Below are positions 14,437-23,000 of a DNA stretch of 23,079 bases, piece by piece. This DNA is from Dehalococcoidia bacterium. Its GTDB lineage: Bacteria; Chloroflexota; Dehalococcoidia; GIF9; UBA5629. The notes beneath the pieces are model-generated. The model was not told the origin of the DNA, did no database searches, and saw only the letters and a list, made by a program, of their open reading frames with translations. The stretch is taken from NCBI GenBank assembly GCA_007280145.1, contig QYPU01000003.1:1-23079 (forward strand), given 5' to 3'. Position 1 is the first letter of the stretch. Each line of letters begins with the position of its first letter. The position numbers and the translations under genes were made by a program.

Positions 14437-16773
14437 ATGGTAGTTGAATCAACCTCGATAAGAAAGCCGCAGAAGCAAAAAAAACAGGCTGGGCTGACAG
14501 AGTCGCAGGAATTTACCCAGGCTCTGATACGCAGTGCCGGGATAGGAATATATATTGTCCGGGAGGGAAAATTTGTCTATGTCAGCCCCGTGTTTCAGGA
14601 ACTATTAGGCTATACAGAGGAAGAGCTGATAGGGACATATTCCATTAGTTATGTTCATCCCGAAGATAGGCAAGCAGTCAGGAAGGAAGCGATACAAAGG
14701 CTAAAGGGGCAGAGTCTCCTTCCTTATGAATACAGGTTGATAAGGAAGAATGGTGATGTAATCTGTGTCCTGGAAAGGGTCACCTCTATCGAATACGAAG
14801 GAAAGCGAGCGTTGGTGGGGAACTTTATGGATGTCACTGAGCGCAAGCAGGCTGAGGAAGCCTTAAGACAGTCGGAGGAAAGATATCGGACTAGCCTGGA
14901 GAACATTGAAGATGGCTATTTCGAGGTAGACCTGGCAGGCAACTTCACCTTTTTCAATGACGCGACATGCCGCGCCTTAGAATATTCACGGCAAGAACTG
15001 ATGGGAAGGAGCTATCGAGCCCTCACAGTTGAAGGAGATATGGGAGCCGTGTATCAGACCTTCAATCAGGTCTACCAGACAGGCGAGCCTATTAAAGAGT
15101 TCTCCTGGAAGAGTGTTCGAAGGGATGGGACTGAAAGATTTGCTGAAGCCTCAGTTTCTCCTTTACGAAATCAGAAAGGGGAGATTATCGGATTTCGGTG
15201 TGTTAGCCGCGATGTCACCGAGCGCAAGCAGATGGAGGAGGCTTTAAGGGCGTCGGAGGAGAGATATCGAACTATCCTGGAGGAGATGGAGGATAGCTAT
15301 TTCGAGGTAGACCTTTCTGGTCATTATACCTTTTTTAATGACTCGCTGTGCCGCGCCTTCGGATGTTCCAGAGAAGAGTTGCTGGGAGCAAGCTATCAAG
15401 GAACAAGCTATCGAGCCTATATGACTGAAAAGGATGCCAAGACCGTGTATCAGACCTTCAATCAGGTCTACCGGACAGGTAAGCCAAACAAAGGCCTTAC
15501 TTATGAGCTTGTTCGAAAGGATGGGAGCACAGGATTTGACGAACTCTCGGCCTTTCCTCTGCGAAATCAAGAGGGGAAGATTATTGGCTTTCGAGGAATT
15601 GGCCATGATGTCACCGAGCGCAAGCGGATGGAGGAGGCTTTAAGGGCGTCAGAGGAGAAATATCGGACTATCCTGGATAATATCGAAGAAGGCTATTTTG
15701 AGGTAGGCCTTGGCGGTAATTTCACCTTTTTCAATGATTCATTGTGCCGCAGCCTGGGATATACCAGAGATGAAATGATAGGGATGAACTACCGGGTTTT
15801 CACGCCTGAAGAGGATGTTAAGACTGTGTTTAAGACCTTCAATCAAGTTTACCGGACAGGCAAGCCGGTCGAAGGGTTCGCTTGGAAGACTATTCGAAAG
15901 AATGGGACTAAAGGATTTGCCGAAGCCTCGGTTTCTCCTCTACGAAATCAAGCAGGAGAGATTATCGGATTTCGGGGAATTAGCCGGGATGTCACCGAAC
16001 GCAAGCGGATGGAGAGAGAGCGAGAAGCCCTGCTAAAAGACCTGAAGAAAGTTAACCGCAAGCTGGAGCAGTCCAACAAGGAACTCCAGGATTTCGTATA
16101 TGTTGCCTCCCATGACCTGAGGGAGCCGTTGCGGAAAATAACTTCCTTCGGCACACTTCTCCAGGATTCACTGAAAGGCAAACTGGATGAGGACCAACGG
16201 GAAAACTTCGAGTTTATGATAAATGGTGCTACTCGAATGCAGATGATGATTGATGACCTGCTCGCCTATTCCCGGGTTACCACCAAAGCCAAACCGTCTG
16301 AGACAGTGGATTTAAATGAAGTAATAGAGGATTTGAAGAAGTTGGAACTGGCAATTCGGCTTGATGAAACGAAGGGGATTATTCGTGTTCCAGAGCCGCT
16401 GCTGCCTGTGAATGGCGACCCATCTCAGATACACCAACTCTTTCAGAACCTGATTGGGAACGGGTTAAAATTCCACCGGGATGGCGTGCCTCCGGAAGTC
16501 ACAATCCGTACCTCCCAGATAGATGACGATATGGTTCGGGTTGAGGTAGAGGACAATGGAATAGGAATCGATGAAGAATATTGCGAGCAAATTTTCACCA
16601 TGTTCAAGCGTCTCCATTCTCGGACACGCTATGAAGGGAGCGGAATCGGGCTGGCTGTTTGCAAGAAGATTGTAAACCGTCATGGGGGCGACATCGGAGT
16701 TAAATCAAATCAGGGTGAGGGGTCTACATTCTGGTTTACGCTCCCAAGGGGGAGTTATGCGGGAGATAACTAG
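14437..16773 (+). CDS. Soluble histidine kinase with four PAS domains
   Basis: This 778-residue sensor kinase has no membrane segment and should be cytoplasmic. Four PAS/PAC units come first (about 22-145, 146-272, 273-404, 405-531), each ending in GFRxxxxDVTERK or a close variant. A coiled region leads to the HisKA dimerisation helix with the phosphorylated histidine H559 in VASHDLREPLRK. The ATPase domain shows the N box (QNLIGNGLKF), G1 (DNGIGID), F box and G2 (GSGIGLAV). PAS 2 to 4 are close copies still visible at DNA level, and the third has a five-codon insertion. Ligand or cofactor is unknown; no obvious haem or flavin residue was identified. A GGAGG lies 12-13 bases before ATG 14437. 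It leads an operon with two receiver proteins, its probable phosphate acceptors. Confidence 0.95.
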   Translation: MVVESTSIRKPQKQKKQAGLTESQEFTQALIRSAGIGIYIVREGKFVYVSPVFQELLGYTEEELIGTYSISYVHPEDRQAVRKEAIQRLKGQSLLPYEYRLIRKNGDVICVLERVTSIEYEGKRALVGNFMDVTERKQAEEALRQSEERYRTSLENIEDGYFEVDLAGNFTFFNDATCRALEYSRQELMGRSYRALTVEGDMGAVYQTFNQVYQTGEPIKEFSWKSVRRDGTERFAEASVSPLRNQKGEIIGFRCVSRDVTERKQMEEALRASEERYRTILEEMEDSYFEVDLSGHYTFFNDSLCRAFGCSREELLGASYQGTSYRAYMTEKDAKTVYQTFNQVYRTGKPNKGLTYELVRKDGSTGFDELSAFPLRNQEGKIIGFRGIGHDVTERKRMEEALRASEEKYRTILDNIEEGYFEVGLGGNFTFFNDSLCRSLGYTRDEMIGMNYRVFTPEEDVKTVFKTFNQVYRTGKPVEGFAWKTIRKNGTKGFAEASVSPLRNQAGEIIGFRGISRDVTERKRMEREREALLKDLKKVNRKLEQSNKELQDFVYVASHDLREPLRKITSFGTLLQDSLKGKLDEDQRENFEFMINGATRMQMMIDDLLAYSRVTTKAKPSETVDLNEVIEDLKKLELAIRLDETKGIIRVPEPLLPVNGDPSQIHQLFQNLIGNGLKFHRDGVPPEVTIRTSQIDDDMVRVEVEDNGIGIDEEYCEQIFTMFKRLHSRTRYEGSGIGLAVCKKIVNRHGGDIGVKSNQGEGSTFWFTLPRGSYAGDN
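14830..15987 (+). repeat. Three tandem in-gene repeats (381, 396, 381 bases) encoding PAS domains
   Basis: The junction sequence GATGTCACYGAGCGCAAGC recurs at 14830, 15211 and 15607, with a near copy at 15988 that closes the array, giving unit lengths of 381, 396 and 381 bases. Units share long nucleotide stretches, including GACCTTCAATCAGGTCTACC in the first two. The extra 15 bases in the middle unit are a local duplication of CAAGCTATC (15389-15397 and 15404-15412). This points to recent duplication in steps of one PAS-PAC module. Confidence 0.85.
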
Positions 16774-16792
16774 TGAAAGGAGTGAGTGAACG

Positions 16793-17239
16793 ATGATTGA
16801 ATTACGGCCGATTACTATATTGTTGGTGGAGGATGACCCGGCAGACCAAAAGTTGATTAAGGTCTCCCTGGAAAGTCAGCTGGTGGCTAATGACCTTTAC
16901 GTTGTGAATACTGGTGAGGAAGGGATGGATTTCTTGCATCAGCGTGGAGATTACAGCAGTGTAGTCCCCCGGCCTGACCTGATTTTGCTGGACTTGAATA
17001 TGCCTGGGATGGGAGGCAAGGAATTTTTGAAGCGGATTAAAGATGACAAAAATTTGAAGCAGATTCCCGTAGTCATCGTGACGACTTCAGATTTGGAGAA
17101 GGATATCATAGACAGCTATGACCTACAGGCCAGTGGATATGTGCGTAAACCAGTAACTCTGGATGGATTCAAAGAGGTTATGAAGAAAATCGGTGAATAC
17201 TGGTTTGTGCTGTGTAAGAGACCACCCAAGGAGTGTTGA
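16793..17239 (+). CDS. Stand-alone receiver protein, Rcp1-like response regulator
   Basis: The 148-residue protein is a single receiver domain without output domain. The acidic pocket is E13-D14-D15 (LLVEDDPAD), the phosphoacceptor is D67 (LILLDLNMPG), the conserved Thr is in VVIVTTSD, and the lysine is K119 (GYVRKPV). The longer loop HQRGDYSSVVPRPDLI is typical of the Rcp1 group, partners of phytochrome-type and PAS kinases. AAAGGAG precedes the ATG, 19 bases after the kinase stop. It may relay phosphate to another protein, or compete with the next gene's receiver for the kinase. Its stop overlaps the next start as TGATG. Confidence 0.93.
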   Translation: MIELRPITILLVEDDPADQKLIKVSLESQLVANDLYVVNTGEEGMDFLHQRGDYSSVVPRPDLILLDLNMPGMGGKEFLKRIKDDKNLKQIPVVIVTTSDLEKDIIDSYDLQASGYVRKPVTLDGFKEVMKKIGEYWFVLCKRPPKEC

Positions 17240-18171
17240 TGGTATTGAAAGTAGAACGGCCACTGCTTAAAATCCTTGTCTGCGACGATGACCCTGCAGA
17301 CCGTAAGCTAGTTCGAACTTACCTGAGGGAGGTAGCTGACAGGGAAATCGTGATGCTGGAGGCAGGACAAAAAGCAGAAATAGAAGAGGCTCTGGGGAAG
17401 GGCAGGATTGATCTGGTTTTAATGGATAATGAAATGCCGGAGAAATCAGGAATGGAGTGGCTTGCGGAAATCGTTGAAAAACGGATGGCTCCCGTGGTTA
17501 TGTTGACCGGGTCTGGAAGTGAGGAAGTGGCTGTGCAGGCCCTTCAGGAGGGGGCAGTTGGCTATCTGCCAAAGGGCAGCCTGTCCAAAGAGAAGTTGGT
17601 GGAGGCAATTGATGCTGCGCTGGAGAAGTGGAGACTGATGCAGCAGAGCAGAGCCAACCAAGATGAGTTGGAAAGGCTGGCAAATTTTGATTCACTAACG
17701 GGATTGCACAATAGGCGAGCGATTTTACACAGATTGGACGAGCATATCAAGCAAGTCAGGCGCTACGAGGGTGAGCTCAGCTTGCTTATGCTGGATATTG
17801 ACTATTTTAAGAAGGTCAATGACCAGTGCGGGCATCTTATTGGGGATGAGGTTCTGGAGAATGTTGCCGTATTAATGCAGCAGAATGTTCGGAACACAGA
17901 CAGTGTGGGACGCTATGGAGGGGAGGAGTTCATTATTGTTTTGTCCGAAACCGATTTGTCTTCGGCTCTGATTGTGGCTGAACGGCTACGGAAAGCAATT
18001 GAAACTGCTGAAATGAGAGGTTCTGAGGGGAATACGTTTGGTATAACCGTAAGCCAGGGGGTATCCAGCTACAAACTGGGCGAAGATGCTGTCTCTCTCA
18101 TTTCTCGTGCTGATGATGCTCTCTATAGGGCTAAGCAAAATGGCCGAAACCGAGTGGAAACCTCGACTTAA
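17239..18171 (+). CDS. Response regulator diguanylate cyclase (receiver-GGDEF)
   Basis: This protein of about 310 residues makes cyclic di-GMP from two GTP when its receiver is phosphorylated. The receiver covers about 10-128, with acidic residues D16-D18, phosphoacceptor D63 (LVLMDNEMP), T90 and K112. The GGDEF domain (about 145-310) starts with DSLTGLHNRR, has metal-binding DIDYFKKVND and the active-site motif GGEEF (227-231). The inhibitory I-site R218-N-T-D221 lies exactly five residues before it, so product feedback inhibition is expected. ATG 17239 overlaps the preceding stop (TGATG), and AAGGAG (17228-17233) lies five bases before it; GTG 17233 and TTG 17236 are in frame but overlap that site or lie too close to it. 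It is the effector of the operon. Confidence 0.95.
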   Translation: MVLKVERPLLKILVCDDDPADRKLVRTYLREVADREIVMLEAGQKAEIEEALGKGRIDLVLMDNEMPEKSGMEWLAEIVEKRMAPVVMLTGSGSEEVAVQALQEGAVGYLPKGSLSKEKLVEAIDAALEKWRLMQQSRANQDELERLANFDSLTGLHNRRAILHRLDEHIKQVRRYEGELSLLMLDIDYFKKVNDQCGHLIGDEVLENVAVLMQQNVRNTDSVGRYGGEEFIIVLSETDLSSALIVAERLRKAIETAEMRGSEGNTFGITVSQGVSSYKLGEDAVSLISRADDALYRAKQNGRNRVETST

Positions 18172-18186
18172 AATAAGGAAAGGCAT

Positions 18187-19695
18187 TTAGTTCAAAGCCG
18201 AGGCCTCGGTGTGGCCTTTGAGAACCTTCCGAAAATGGAATCCATAAATTGCAAGCCTCACTGATAATGGGAACAACCGCGGGCGTCTTGCCAATGTCCA
18301 GGCAAGAAGTCTCCAGTAATACTCTCTCCCCTTTTCTTTGATTCCTAAGATCCACACAGACCTAGCAAAAGCTACAAGATGCTGAAGCTGGGGGCGAACA
18401 AGCTTTCCTGCTCGCGGTTTGTATTCTTTCAGGAATGTTATTGCCCGTTCGTAATACTGCTTGGGTGAATAAATGGTGTCGAGAACACTCTTGTAGCCAT
18501 TGATAAGCGTTTCGTGGTTCATCTTAGGAATGAAGTTTATCGAGCAGTCCGTGTTGTCTCCAGAGAAATTTAGCAGGAGACGACTCTCACTTTTTAAACG
18601 GCGGTAGAGTTTCGTACCGGGAGGAGCGTTTAGCAAGCCGACCATTGCTGTAACAATCCCACTTCTTTGAATAAAGCTGATTTGGTTTTCAAAGATGGAG
18701 TGGGGGTCACTGTCAAAGCCTAGAATGAAGCCTCCTTGCACTTCGAGGCCATGGTTCTGAAGCTTCTTAACCGAAGCTACCAAATCGCGATTCTTATTTT
18801 GAAACTTGCCGCACTCGGTCAGGCTCTCTTCGTTTGGAGTTTCGATACCAACAAATACCGTGTTAAAGTTTGCCTCGACCATTAAGCGCATGAGCTTTTC
18901 ATCATCAGAGAGATTAATAGATGCTTCCGTAAAGAGCGCAAAGGGGTATTTTTTCTTTTTCATCCATTCGATTATGGCTGGCAGGATTTCTTCCTTTAGT
19001 TTCCTCTTGTTCCCTATGAAATTGTCGTCTACAATAAAGACACTGCTTCGCCAGCCTCGGTTGTACAATGCATCCAGCTCTCTCAGTAGCTGGTCTTTAT
19101 CTTTTGTTCTCGGCACCCGCCCATTTAGTACGGTAATATCGCAAAATTCACAGTCGAAAGGACAACCTCGAGAGTATTGAACACTCAGTGAGGAATATCT
19201 CGCCATATCAGCAAGCTCCCAACGTGGGATAGGAGTTGTGCGGATATCTGGCCATCTGTCGGATGTGTAGACGTGTTTGGCACACTGATTCTCAAGGTCT
19301 TTTAGAAAGTGTGGAAGGGTAATTTCAGCTTCATTGAGCACAAAATGGTCTACCCCATCAAATTCCTGGTATCCTGTAGTAAAAAGAGGGCCGCCAGCAA
19401 CAATCTTGACATTGAATCCCTTGCATTTGTTGATAATATATCTGACTGATTCTTTTTGTACAGCCATAGCACTGATAAAGACATAATCAGCCCATTTTAT
19501 GTCTCTGCCACTCAAATTTGTTATGTTCATGTCTATGAGCTTCTTTTCCCATACCTTCGGCAGCATCGCTGCCACAGTTAATAAGCCCAGTGGAGGGAAA
19601 GCCGCCTTCTTAGAAATGAACTTTAACGCATGCTTGAAACTCCAGAATGTGTCTGGATATTGAGGATATACGAGAAGTATTCTCAAATTGCACAC
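18187..19695 (-). CDS. Cobalamin-binding radical SAM protein (DUF4070, HpnP-like class B methylase family)
   Basis: The 499-502-residue protein has an N-terminal cobalamin-binding-type domain (RILLVYPQYPDTFWSF, then AGGPLFTTG and LNEAE at about 5-125), a radical SAM core with the cluster motif C178-x3-C182-x2-C185 (RGCPFDCEFCDI), VDDNFIGN and FVGIETPNEESL, and a C-terminal DUF4070 region. This architecture is that of HpnP (hopanoid C-2 methylase) and related class B radical SAM methylases, but the family is broad and no hopanoid gene is nearby, so the substrate is unassigned. The start is uncertain: GTG 19693-19695 gives almost no leader from the mapped promoter, while TTG 19684-19686 lies six bases after AAGGTG and yields the usual N-terminus. 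It converges on the cyclase gene with 15 bases between stops. Confidence 0.88.
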   Translation of the reverse strand: MCNLRILLVYPQYPDTFWSFKHALKFISKKAAFPPLGLLTVAAMLPKVWEKKLIDMNITNLSGRDIKWADYVFISAMAVQKESVRYIINKCKGFNVKIVAGGPLFTTGYQEFDGVDHFVLNEAEITLPHFLKDLENQCAKHVYTSDRWPDIRTTPIPRWELADMARYSSLSVQYSRGCPFDCEFCDITVLNGRVPRTKDKDQLLRELDALYNRGWRSSVFIVDDNFIGNKRKLKEEILPAIIEWMKKKKYPFALFTEASINLSDDEKLMRLMVEANFNTVFVGIETPNEESLTECGKFQNKNRDLVASVKKLQNHGLEVQGGFILGFDSDPHSIFENQISFIQRSGIVTAMVGLLNAPPGTKLYRRLKSESRLLLNFSGDNTDCSINFIPKMNHETLINGYKSVLDTIYSPKQYYERAITFLKEYKPRAGKLVRPQLQHLVAFARSVWILGIKEKGREYYWRLLAWTLARRPRLFPLSVRLAIYGFHFRKVLKGHTEASALN

Positions 19696-19711
19696 CTTAT
19701 CGTTGTCGCGT

Positions 19712-19740
19712 ACAATACACCTGTGCTAGGAAAAAGTCAA
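19712..19740 (-). promoter_or_regulatory. Leftward promoter for the radical SAM gene
   Basis: On the minus strand TTGACT (19735-19740) and TATTGT (19712-19717) are exactly 17 bases apart. Transcription would begin near 19705, so this gene is expressed apart from uvrA. The rest of the 289-base gap 19696-19984 shows no gene or convincing terminator, only short imperfect inverted repeats. Confidence 0.55.
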
Positions 19741-19984
19741 TTCGGTGGCAATTGCCTGCAGAACCTCCGTGATGTGGCTTAGCCAACTAGACACTCGTCC
19801 AGAGCGGTTGATGAATTGACTAGGGATGCCAAGAGAGCGGAAACTTGAGGACAGTCAGCAACCCGCTGTCTCCCGGGCTGCGATTCAAATTCTCACCTAT
19901 GACAAGTACAATATAGGGGGTGTAATACGAGTAATTTGTTAGCTTCCTCAAGTGGAACTCACTATCTCCCCAAGCAAATTGCTA

Positions 19985-22846
19985 TTATGTGGCTAGAGAA
20001 TATTCTCTTTGTTGCCTCTGCAGCACATTACGGAGGTATTGGCCAGTAAGCGAGGTATCAATCCGGGCTATTTCTTCGGGCGTGCCTGTGGCTATGATAT
20101 AGCCTCCCTCATCGCCAGCACCAGGACCGAGGTCGATAATATAGTCAGCGTTCTTGATTACGTCCAGGTGGTGCTCGATGATAATCACTGTATTGCCAGC
20201 ATCTACCAGGCGCTGGAGCACTTGCAGTAAGCAAGCTATATCGGCAAAGGAGAGACCGGTGGTAGGCTCATCGAGGATATAGAGGGTTTTGCCCGTGGAG
20301 CGCCGTGATAATTCAGTGGCAAGTTTGACTCTTTGGGCTTCACCACCGGAAAGAGTAGGCGCTGGCTGTCCCAGACGTATGTAGCCCAAGCCAACGTCTC
20401 GCAGTGTTTCTAATTTGTTTCTAACCTTGGGGAAATGTTCGAAGAAGGCTAAGGCTTCATCCACGCTCATGTCCAGAATATCGGCGATATTTTTACCTTT
20501 GAAGTATATTTCCATGACCTCACGGTTATAGCGTTTGCCTTTGCATATCTCGCAGGACACAGTAACGTCAGGGAGGAACTGCATCTCTATCTGGATGTAG
20601 CCTTCGCCCTGGCAGGCTTCACAGCGTCCTCCACGAACATTGAAGGAAAATCGCCCTGGTGCATAACCTCGCATACGAGCTTCGGGGACAGTAGCAAAAA
20701 GTTCCCGAATAGGGGTGAAAGTCCCGGTATAAGTAGCTGGGTTACTACGTGGCGTACGGCCGATAGGTGATTGGTCAATGTTAATTACTTTATCAATATT
20801 CTCAACGCCAATAATGTCATCACATTTCCCTGGTCTATCTTTAGCCTGGTAAAATGTCTGAGCCAGTTTCTTATACAACACCTCATTAATAAGCGTGCTC
20901 TTACCACTGCCTGAGACACCACTTACACAAACAAACTTACCTAGTGGTATAGGCACATCAATATTTTTCAGGTTGTTTTCGCAAGCCCCTTTAATCACTA
21001 ATTCTCTGTCTGAGCCAGAACGACATCCTTGCGGTAGAGGAATTTGTTTTGCTCGGCTGAGGTATTGTCCGGTTATTGACTCAGGGCAGTTCATAATGTC
21101 TTGCAATGTTCCAGTGGCTACAATCTTGCCGCCATGCTCTCCAGCCCCAGGCCCCATATCAATAATGTAATCAGCAGCGCGCATCATGGCTTCGTCATGC
21201 TCTACGATGAGAGTTGTATTACCCAGGTCGCGCAGCTTCTGCATCGTTTCAATAAGGCGAAAAATATCGGCAGGATGCAAGCCAATTGTGGGTTCATCGC
21301 AGATATAGAGCACTCCCATGAGCCCGCTGCCGATTTGAGTAGCTAAGCGGATTCTCTGGGCTTCGCCACCACTCAAAGTTGCTGATGGACGGCCTAGGGT
21401 TAGATAGCCTAGCCCGATATCTCTAAGGAAGCCCAGGCGGGTGTTTAGCTCTTTAAGGATCTGGTGAGCTATCTTTAATTCATGCGGTGTTAGATGAGAC
21501 TTGCTGTCCTGTTCACTGCTAATTAGCTGTATCCAATGCAGCGCTTCTAAAGCGGATAATTCAGTTACATCGATTATACTCTTGCCACTAATGGTAATGG
21601 CTAGAGATTCAGGTTTAAGCCGCTTTCCATGGCAAACTGGACAAGGGGAGGAAGCCATATACCGCCCGATTTCAGCACGGGTGTTGTTGGACTCAGTTTC
21701 TCGATACAGACGCTCCAGGTGGGTAGCTACGCCTTCATAGGTGGTGTAATACTCCCTGATTCGTCCGTAGCGATTTCGGTATCTCAATAGCTCTCCATCT
21801 TCTCCGTAGAGGATAAGGTTGAGGTGCTCCCGGCTGAGTTCGCTAATTGGGGTATGAAGTGAGAAACCACAGCGTCGGGCCAGCTCCTGGAGCTCTCTGA
21901 CATGCCAGGAAAACCATCCCCAGGCGCGGACGGCACCCTGAGTCAGGCTGAGGCCTTTGTTGGGTATGAGCAGGTCAGGGTCGATTTCTAGCTTCACGCC
22001 GAGTCCGCTGCATGCTGGACAAGCTCCATGGGGGCTATTAAAGCTGAAGGTGCGGGGGGCAATTTCACCCAGGCTTATACCGCAGTGGACGCAGGCAAAA
22101 TGCTCGGAGAAGAGTAATTCCTCTCCATCGATGATTGAGATGAGGACGACTCCGGCTCCAAGCTTTAGCGCTGTTTCCACTGAATCAGCAATACGGCTGT
22201 TTTCAGTCTTCCCTGTCTGAAGCCGGTCAACTACCACTTCAATAGTGTGTTTCTTATTTTTGTCCAGTTCAAACTCTTCGGAAAGGTCATGAATATGCCC
22301 GTCAACGCGAACACGGACAAACCCTGCCTTGCGTAGGTCATCAAATATCGCCTGATGTTCGCCTTTCCGGTCTTTGATTAGCGGTGCCAGAATCATAATT
22401 CGCCTGCCGGCGGGTATTTCTTGTATATTGTCTACAATTTGTTGCACTGTCTGCCGGGAGATTTCGCGTCCGCATCTGGGGCAATGGGGATGACCAACGC
22501 GAGCGAAAAGAAGGCGCAGATAGTCATAGATTTCAGTTATTGTGCCTACAGTAGAACGTGGGTTGTGAGACGGTCCTTTTTGGTCAATCGAGATAGCCGG
22601 GCTTAACCCTTCAATATAATCAACATCGGGCTTCTCCATCCGCCCTAGAAACTGGCGGGCATAGGCAGACAAAGACTCCACATAGCGACGTTGCCCTTCG
22701 GCGTATATGGTATCGAAGGCTAAGGAACTCTTGCCTGAGCCAGAGACGCCGGTAATAACTACCAGTTTATCTCGGGGGATAGATACATCTATATTCTTCA
22801 GGTTGTGCTCTCGAGCTCCCTTTATGATTATGTTGTCTGTAGGCAT
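19985..22846 (-). CDS. uvrA: Excinuclease ABC subunit A
   Basis: This 953-residue UvrA is full length. It is the damage-recognising ATPase of bacterial nucleotide excision repair, loading UvrB on distorted DNA. Both ABC modules are complete: Walker A GVSGSGKSS at 33-41, the signature LSGGEAQRIRLA and DEPTIGLHP in the first; GVSGSGKSTL, LSGGEAQRVKLA and DEPTTGLSF in the second. Zinc-binding cysteines are seen in CPRCGREIS (from C122), CVHCG/CPACSGLG, CPVCHGKR, and CEACQGEGY/CEICKGKRYN. AGAGGA precedes the ATG. It stands alone; uvrB and uvrC are not in the window. No truncation or odd residue was noticed. Confidence 0.98.
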   Translation of the reverse strand: MPTDNIIIKGAREHNLKNIDVSIPRDKLVVITGVSGSGKSSLAFDTIYAEGQRRYVESLSAYARQFLGRMEKPDVDYIEGLSPAISIDQKGPSHNPRSTVGTITEIYDYLRLLFARVGHPHCPRCGREISRQTVQQIVDNIQEIPAGRRIMILAPLIKDRKGEHQAIFDDLRKAGFVRVRVDGHIHDLSEEFELDKNKKHTIEVVVDRLQTGKTENSRIADSVETALKLGAGVVLISIIDGEELLFSEHFACVHCGISLGEIAPRTFSFNSPHGACPACSGLGVKLEIDPDLLIPNKGLSLTQGAVRAWGWFSWHVRELQELARRCGFSLHTPISELSREHLNLILYGEDGELLRYRNRYGRIREYYTTYEGVATHLERLYRETESNNTRAEIGRYMASSPCPVCHGKRLKPESLAITISGKSIIDVTELSALEALHWIQLISSEQDSKSHLTPHELKIAHQILKELNTRLGFLRDIGLGYLTLGRPSATLSGGEAQRIRLATQIGSGLMGVLYICDEPTIGLHPADIFRLIETMQKLRDLGNTTLIVEHDEAMMRAADYIIDMGPGAGEHGGKIVATGTLQDIMNCPESITGQYLSRAKQIPLPQGCRSGSDRELVIKGACENNLKNIDVPIPLGKFVCVSGVSGSGKSTLINEVLYKKLAQTFYQAKDRPGKCDDIIGVENIDKVINIDQSPIGRTPRSNPATYTGTFTPIRELFATVPEARMRGYAPGRFSFNVRGGRCEACQGEGYIQIEMQFLPDVTVSCEICKGKRYNREVMEIYFKGKNIADILDMSVDEALAFFEHFPKVRNKLETLRDVGLGYIRLGQPAPTLSGGEAQRVKLATELSRRSTGKTLYILDEPTTGLSFADIACLLQVLQRLVDAGNTVIIIEHHLDVIKNADYIIDLGPGAGDEGGYIIATGTPEEIARIDTSLTGQYLRNVLQRQQREYSLAT

Positions 22847-22878
22847 GTTTTCCTCTCGCGGTATACTTCTAATTATCT

Positions 22879-22887
22879 ATTGTAGCA
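22879..22887 (-). promoter_or_regulatory. Extended -10 promoter for uvrA
   Basis: On the minus strand TGCTACAAT fits an extended -10 (TG-N-TACAAT), giving a start near 22872 and a leader of about 26 bases. The -35 region is poor, and no LexA-like palindrome was recognised between it and the gene. Confidence 0.4.
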
Positions 22888-23000
22888 CGAGAATGGTGCG
22901 AAAGCATGCTTGGGCTGGATCAGATAGATTATATGGATACTACTCTCTATACGCTCACTACTACACGCTGTTTGGTTATTGCGGGCCCTTCGCCCTCTGT

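Noticed and set aside
19840..19870. GACAG/CTGTC inverted repeat after uvrA, considered as terminator
   Set aside because: The stem is short with a long loop and no T-run follows on the minus strand.
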